This document shows, one piece after another, positions 43,612 to 46,913 of a stretch of DNA of 46,913 bases. Numbering within the stretch: position 1 is the first letter of the stretch; every line of letters starts with the position of its first letter. The DNA is taken from contig DGTM01000048.1 in the NCBI GenBank assembly GCA_002394305.1, positions 23,331 through 70,243 of the forward strand, written 5' to 3'. The DNA comes from Prevotellaceae bacterium UBA4336. GTDB taxonomy: Bacteria; Bacteroidota; Bacteroidia; Bacteroidales; Bacteroidaceae. The notes beneath the pieces are model-generated. The model saw only the letters and a program-made list of their open reading frames with translations. It ran no database searches and had not been told where the DNA came from. The position numbers were made by a program, and so were the translations under genes.

Positions 43612-44924
43612 TTCTCTTCTACTGGTATGCTTTCTATGGCATCGGTGTCGCCCCAGGCCACTACCTGGCCGGTGTATTCTATGCGGTTTGCGCTGAGGCG
43701 GATGGTGTAGACGTAGTGTGTGCCGGGCAGCCATTCCCCGACGCTTGCGCCCGTCGTCGGGTTTTTCATCTTGTTGAGCTGCACGGTGGCGGTGTTCGTG
43801 TATGTGTAGGTGTCCTGCAGGACGGGCTTCCCGTCGCTGTAGGTGTAGACGCTGTTGTAGCCCTTCAGGGTGAGGTCGTAGTTGAGGGTGAGGCGGACGT
43901 CGTCGCCAATCGCCTGGGGCAGCATCAGGTAGGCCTGCTTGACGTCGATGTCGGCATAGTCGTGTGTGCTGGGACTGCCGACGGGCAGGGGTGTCCAGGC
44001 GAGGGCCGTGCCCTCGGCGGGGTCGTAGGCGAGGCTCAGGCGGCCATGGTCGCAGATGCTCGAGAGGCCGAGGCTGTTGAGGGTGAGCCGCGAGAAGTAG
44101 GGCCTGATGTCGGGGTGCACCACGATGCGGAACTCCACCTTTGCCAGGGCGTGGCGGAAGTAGAAGTGCACGCGGTCGGTGACGGTCAGCTCCTCGCGGT
44201 CGCCGGGACTGCCGGGGGCGACGGACAGGAAGCCGTTGGGCAGGGCAGGCAGCAGGTCGGAGACCAGGAAGTCGGTCTGCGCGGCAGGGTCGGAGCTCAC
44301 GCTGAACTCGAAGGAGGGGAGCCCCGTGCCGTCGTTGGCGAGCAGGGGCGTGACGCCCGTCGCGGCGGGATTGTCGGGGTGCGAGGGGTCGGCGATGCTG
44401 CTGTCCGTGTAGGGGTAGTAGGCCACGAAGCTGATCTTGTCGTGCTGTTCGTTGGGCCAGTATTTCAGGGGGGCATAGACGAAGTAGTCGCTGCCGGTGT
44501 TGCGGCAACGCTGGTTGAACATGAAGTCGGGCGTAGCGGTGTCGCTCCAGGTGCCGTCGGTGTCGTCCGTGCCGTCGCTGTCGGCGTCGGTGCCGTCGTG
44601 GTAGTAGGCATAGATGCCGATGCAGCCGTCCTGCGGGATGGTGCGCTGCACCTCCCCGGCGCGTGTCGGGGCCTGCGCCTCCCCACCGCGTGTCAGGGCC
44701 TGAGCTTCCCCGCCGCGTGTCGGGGCCTGCGCCTCGTAGCAGCTGAAGCCGATGGCCTGCCCCAGCCCCTGCCCGTCAGCCCCAGGCACCTCCCCGCTGC
44801 AACCCATAAGTCCCATAAGTCCTATAAGTCCTATAGGTCTTATAAGTCTTATAGGTCTTATAGGTCCTATAGGACTTATAGGTCTTATAGGTCCTATGGG
44901 TCTTATGGGTCTTATTCTTCTCAT
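43608..44924 (-). CDS. Fimbrillin-family lipoprotein (438 aa)
   Basis: This is a predicted surface lipoprotein of the fimbrillin-like family. MRRIRP starts at an ATGA overlap with the upstream gene; the protein's own stop again overlaps the next start as ATGA, so translation of three consecutive genes is probably coupled. Residues 4-41 are repeat-encoded triplets (IRP, IGP, IRL, IGL) with about eight Arg, ending GLMGC (Cys42). Residues 64-90 are three 9-residue repeats EAQAPTRGG/EAQALTRGG/EAQAPTRAG. Family hallmarks are YAPLKYWPNEQHDKISFVAYYPY, split here as YAPLKYWPNEQHD and KISFVAYYPY, plus YFRHALAKVEFRIVV. It ends VVAWGDTDAIESIPVEEK. The many Arg in the leader make it an atypical signal peptide. 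Role within a fimbria is not determined. Confidence 0.85.
   Translation of the reverse strand: MRRIRPIRPIGPIRPISPIGPIRPIRLIRPIGLIGLMGLMGCSGEVPGADGQGLGQAIGFSCYEAQAPTRGGEAQALTRGGEAQAPTRAGEVQRTIPQDGCIGIYAYYHDGTDADSDGTDDTDGTWSDTATPDFMFNQRCRNTGSDYFVYAPLKYWPNEQHDKISFVAYYPYTDSSIADPSHPDNPAATGVTPLLANDGTGLPSFEFSVSSDPAAQTDFLVSDLLPALPNGFLSVAPGSPGDREELTVTDRVHFYFRHALAKVEFRIVVHPDIRPYFSRLTLNSLGLSSICDHGRLSLAYDPAEGTALAWTPLPVGSPSTHDYADIDVKQAYLMLPQAIGDDVRLTLNYDLTLKGYNSVYTYSDGKPVLQDTYTYTNTATVQLNKMKNPTTGASVGEWLPGTHYVYTIRLSANRIEYTGQVVAWGDTDAIESIPVEEK
44655..44735 (-). repeat. 27-bp tandem repeat x3 in the 438-aa lipoprotein
   Basis: Three 27-bp units encode EAQ-A-P/L-TRG-G/A repeats (residues 64-90) behind the lipidated Cys. 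The position and unit length match those in the neighbouring 472-aa gene, but the sequence is different. Confidence 0.85.
44803..44915 (-). repeat. 9-bp repeat array, locus D
   Basis: Twelve units plus a partial one. The composition changes along the array from CCTATAAGT-type to CTTATAGGT-type on the + strand. The array encodes the signal-peptide core of the 438-aa lipoprotein. The flank GCTGCAACCCATAAG is shared with locus C. Confidence 0.93.
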
Positions 44925-46147
44925 AGTTCTATTTTCAGGTTCAGGTTGTATGCCACGCCGCCCGTCAGGGGGCTGGCGACTGTGACGGCTTCGCCGGTGC
45001 GCTGCACGGTGTCGTCGGTGCCGTCGTTGTAGTAGACGTGCAGGCTGACGTGTGCCGTCAGGGTGAGGCTCTCCTGCGGGATGAGCAGCAGGTAGACGGT
45101 CTGGTCGTCGTCCTGCGCCAGGATGTTTGTCGTCTGGTCCGTCTGCAGTCCGGCGGGCTGCCAGCTCTCGGGCAGTCCGGGGATGTAGCGGACGCTCTCG
45201 GCCACGATGCCGTAGGAGGCGGGATGGTTCTCGGGGTTGCTGTGGACAAGGATGTCCGTGCTCGCCATGTCCTCGTCCTCCACCGTCCAGGTAGGGGTCT
45301 CGTCGCTGGCGGCCAGCAGGAGCTTGCCCTTCTGTGCGAGCGTGCCGCTGAGGGTCACCTGCTCGATGAGCACCTTACTGATATTGGCGGCCTTGCCGGT
45401 GAGCGTGGCGCTCACACCCACGCGGGCCAGGGCGTGCGACATCGGCAGGCCCACGGCGCGGAGCTCGGCGGCCTCCTTGTAGCACCAGAGCAGGTCGACG
45501 CACTCCTCGAGCTTCTCTCCGCGCGCGTATATTATATAAGGTGTGGCAGCATCGGGCTCCGACATGCCCACGATGCCCGTGGTGCCGGCGGGGAGGGTCT
45601 CCAGTCCGTCGCGCTCCACGTAGGGGGCGTAGGCGCAGAAGCACAGTTTCTTGGGGACGCTCTTCTGCTCGGCGTCGTTATATTCGTAGGGCCAGTATTT
45701 CAAAGGTTGGTAGGACCAGTAGCCGTCGTAGACCTTATTGGCCAGGAAGGTGTATTCCACCTTTTGGTTCGACATGAAGCCGAAGGCCGCGGCGCCGTCC
45801 TCGCGGGCGAAGATGCCGAAGCCGGAATGTAGGATGTGTCCGTTGTCGGGGGTGTTGAAGCCCGTCTGCCCGTTGGCAGCGCGGGTTGGGGAGTTTTGGG
45901 AGTTATAGGTCTTATAGGTCTTATAGGTCTTATAGGTCTTATAGGACTTATAGGACTTATAGGACTTATAGGTCTTATAGGACTTATAGGTCTTATAGGA
46001 CTTATAGGACTTATCGGTCTCGAGGACCTCGAACATGACTGGCACAGCATCCTCCTCGTCGGCAGGTTCCACCACCGTCGCGTCCTCGCCGGAGCATCCC
46101 GCCCACAGCAGGGCTCCAAGCAGTATGATGCTGTAGTTATGGGTCAT
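44921..46147 (-). CDS. Fimbrillin-family lipoprotein (408 aa) with Y-K-S/T tether
   Basis: This is a predicted surface lipoprotein of the fimbrillin-like family. Unlike its three neighbours it has a conventional short signal peptide, YSIILLGALLWAGC, with lipidated Cys18. The 9-bp repeat instead encodes residues ~45-83 as Y-K-S/Y-K-T triplets, a cationic tyrosine-rich tether between the acidic linker and the folded part, followed by SPTRAANGQ with a TRA processing-like site. The body has YQPLKYWPYE and KKLCFCAYAPYVERDG, both typical of the family, and MSHALARVGVSATLTG; it ends VAYNLNLKIEL. The start ATG (46145-46147) lies inside a unit of the 9-bp array that fills the gap to the upstream gene. 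Its stop overlaps the next start (ATGA). It is the first fimbrillin of the row; role undetermined. Confidence 0.85.
   Translation of the reverse strand: MTHNYSIILLGALLWAGCSGEDATVVEPADEEDAVPVMFEVLETDKSYKSYKTYKSYKTYKSYKSYKSYKTYKTYKTYKTYNSQNSPTRAANGQTGFNTPDNGHILHSGFGIFAREDGAAAFGFMSNQKVEYTFLANKVYDGYWSYQPLKYWPYEYNDAEQKSVPKKLCFCAYAPYVERDGLETLPAGTTGIVGMSEPDAATPYIIYARGEKLEECVDLLWCYKEAAELRAVGLPMSHALARVGVSATLTGKAANISKVLIEQVTLSGTLAQKGKLLLAASDETPTWTVEDEDMASTDILVHSNPENHPASYGIVAESVRYIPGLPESWQPAGLQTDQTTNILAQDDDQTVYLLLIPQESLTLTAHVSLHVYYNDGTDDTVQRTGEAVTVASPLTGGVAYNLNLKIEL
45902..46018 (-). repeat. 9-bp repeat array, locus E
   Basis: Thirteen units, nearly all CTTATAGGT or CTTATAGGA on the + strand. They encode the Y-K-S/T tether of the 408-aa lipoprotein. 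The majority unit is the reverse complement of that in locus C, so the array is in effect inverted. Confidence 0.93.
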
Positions 46148-46196
46148 ATAGGTCTTATGGGTCTTATAGGTCTTATGGGTCTTATAGGTCCTATCC
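46136..46196 (-). repeat. 9-bp repeat array, locus F (intergenic, carries a stop and a start codon)
   Basis: About six units (CATATAGGT, CTTATGGGT, CTTATAGGT and so on) fill the 43-bp gap between the four-helix protein and the 408-aa lipoprotein. The TAG stop of the first (46191-46193) and the ATG of the second (46145-46147) both lie within repeat units. Confidence 0.88.
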
Positions 46197-46838
46197 TTTC
46201 TCTCTTAGTTGTCGCTCCAGCTCGGCGATGCGGGCGCGGAGGGCTTCGTTCTCGTGGGCGAGGCGGGCAATCTCTTCTTTCTGGCCGCCGCGGTAGCCCA
46301 GGCGGACGGCGGTCATCCTCTCGCGGATGCCGCCCTGCTCGGTGAAGTCCTTCTGCAGGCGGTCGATGAGCTTGCCCATCATGCTGTCGAACTGGTGCAG
46401 GAGGGTGATGACGATGTTGGCTATCGCCTCGTCGCTGCGGCGGTCGAGGTCGGCGGTGTAGTCGGCCACCTCGTCGTGCTTCGTGCAGAAGCTGCGGGTC
46501 TTTGCCGCACGCTCGTCGTGGACGTCCCAGAGGGTGAGCCTGCGCACGCGCAGATAGTCCTCATAGTCCACCAGCAACTCCTTCATGCTTGCCCTTGCGA
46601 CATTCATCAGCTTCAGCTCTGTCTCGGAGGACGTTGAGCTGGCAGCACTCCCCTCGGCGATGTTCTGCTTGCCGCTGCGTGCAGCCTGCACCATTTGGTC
46701 TATGGTGCGGTCGCCTTTGGCGAGGAAGCGGTTGGCGAAGTGGAACGTGAGGTCGTAGATGACCGTCGCTTTCTTGTACACCGAGAGTTTCTCATAGCCG
46801 CCCCCCTTGGGGAGGAATGTGTTTGGAGGTTCTAACAT
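46191..46838 (-). CDS. Four helix bundle suffix-type protein with C-terminal leucine zipper
   Basis: This 215-aa, mostly helical cytoplasmic protein belongs to the group related to the S23/23S rRNA intervening-sequence proteins ('four helix bundle suffix' branch). The signature block is GGYEKLSVYKKATVIYDLT, then DRTIDQMVQAARSGKQNIAEG and ETELKLMNVARASMKELL. The molecular function of the family is not established. After the bundle comes GGIRERMTAVRLGYRGGQK and then a heptad-like segment, EEIARLAHENEALRARIAEL, continuing ERQLREKG, which should form a coiled coil. No signal peptide is present. It is the first visible gene of the - strand block. 9-bp repeats flank it on both sides. A link to expression of the surface genes is possible from position only. 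Confidence 0.85.
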   Translation of the reverse strand: MLEPPNTFLPKGGGYEKLSVYKKATVIYDLTFHFANRFLAKGDRTIDQMVQAARSGKQNIAEGSAASSTSSETELKLMNVARASMKELLVDYEDYLRVRRLTLWDVHDERAAKTRSFCTKHDEVADYTADLDRRSDEAIANIVITLLHQFDSMMGKLIDRLQKDFTEQGGIRERMTAVRLGYRGGQKEEIARLAHENEALRARIAELERQLREKG

Positions 46839-46860
46839 AGGAGTATTGTTTTATTAGTGG

Positions 46861-46913
46861 GTTATGGGTCTTATAGGTCTTATGAGTCCTATAGGTCTTA
46901 TAGGTCTTATAGG
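46861..46913 (-). repeat. 9-bp repeat array, locus G, running off the window
   Basis: Six units (GTTATGGGT, CTTATAGGT, CTTATGAGT, CCTATAGGT, CTTATAGGT, CTTATAGG) lie upstream of the four-helix gene and continue to the window edge. This suggests the repeat family extends into the next gene. Confidence 0.9.

Noticed and set aside
43612..44508. N-terminal extension of the 472-aa fimbrillin to a 771-aa ORF
   Set aside because: The extra 299 residues are a His/Arg/Pro-rich shadow of the 438-aa gene. The ATG at 43611 with basic n-region, repeat core and lipobox is clearly the start.
40651..46913. 9-bp arrays as assembly error or vector sequence
   Set aside because: Each array differs in unit order and count, keeps the frame of a complete gene, and two of them share matching flanks; this looks biological, although exact copy numbers could still be mis-assembled.
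1..46913. tRNA, rRNA or riboswitch genes
   Set aside because: I saw no cloverleaf, rRNA core or known riboswitch pattern on either strand; most of the window is coding.

Overview
The window reads as a GC-rich chromosome segment of a Bacteroidales bacterium, most likely in or near Prevotellaceae. The evidence is a Bacteroidetes-type YidC, start sites with A-rich leaders and weak Shine-Dalgarno sequences, four fimbrillin-family lipoproteins, a type IX secretion-like C-terminal domain, and a 'four helix bundle suffix' protein. All family assignments come from reading the sequence; no database search was run.

Left part (1-5.6 kb, + strand): the end of yidC, a lipoprotein S9-family dipeptidyl peptidase with an intact Ser/Asp/His triad, and an MFS transporter. 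These look like ordinary genes, although short tandem repeats decorate them: an 8-bp unit in a signal peptide, a 7-bp unit inside the peptidase and a 10-bp unit before the transporter.

Junction (5.62-6.07 kb): a gene-free stretch between convergent genes. It consists almost entirely of repeats: about 18 copies of a 7-bp unit, a perfect 21-bp inverted repeat, and an array of 22-bp units that are each a small palindrome. The array runs into the stop codon of the next gene.

Right part (6.07-46.9 kb, all - strand): one co-directional block of very tightly spaced genes. Transcription runs from the right edge: a four-helix-bundle protein with a leucine zipper; four fimbrillin-like lipoproteins (408, 438, 472 and 462 aa), two of whose junctions are ATGA overlaps; a giant 4056-aa protein of Y/F-GGG repeats with a type IX-like sorting tail; a Y1/REP-associated transposase-like protein beside two REP-like palindromes; a 1498-aa mosaic surface protein ending in the same repeats; and a 5522-aa protein made almost wholly of about 70 Y/F-GGG modules. 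I infer a surface-fibre or adhesin locus in which fimbrillin-type subunits and giant beta-solenoid-like proteins are made together.

The most unusual signal is a 9-bp near-palindromic tandem repeat (CCTATAAGT/CTTATAGGT family) at seven loci of this block plus two islands inside the largest gene. In three lipoprotein genes it encodes the hydrophobic core of the signal peptide (P-I-G/L-I-G triplets). In the 4056-aa gene it is read in another frame as T-Y-R triplets ahead of a poly-Leu core. In the first fimbrillin it makes a cationic Y-K-S/T tether after the lipidated Cys. Between two genes it supplies both the stop codon of one and the start codon of the next.
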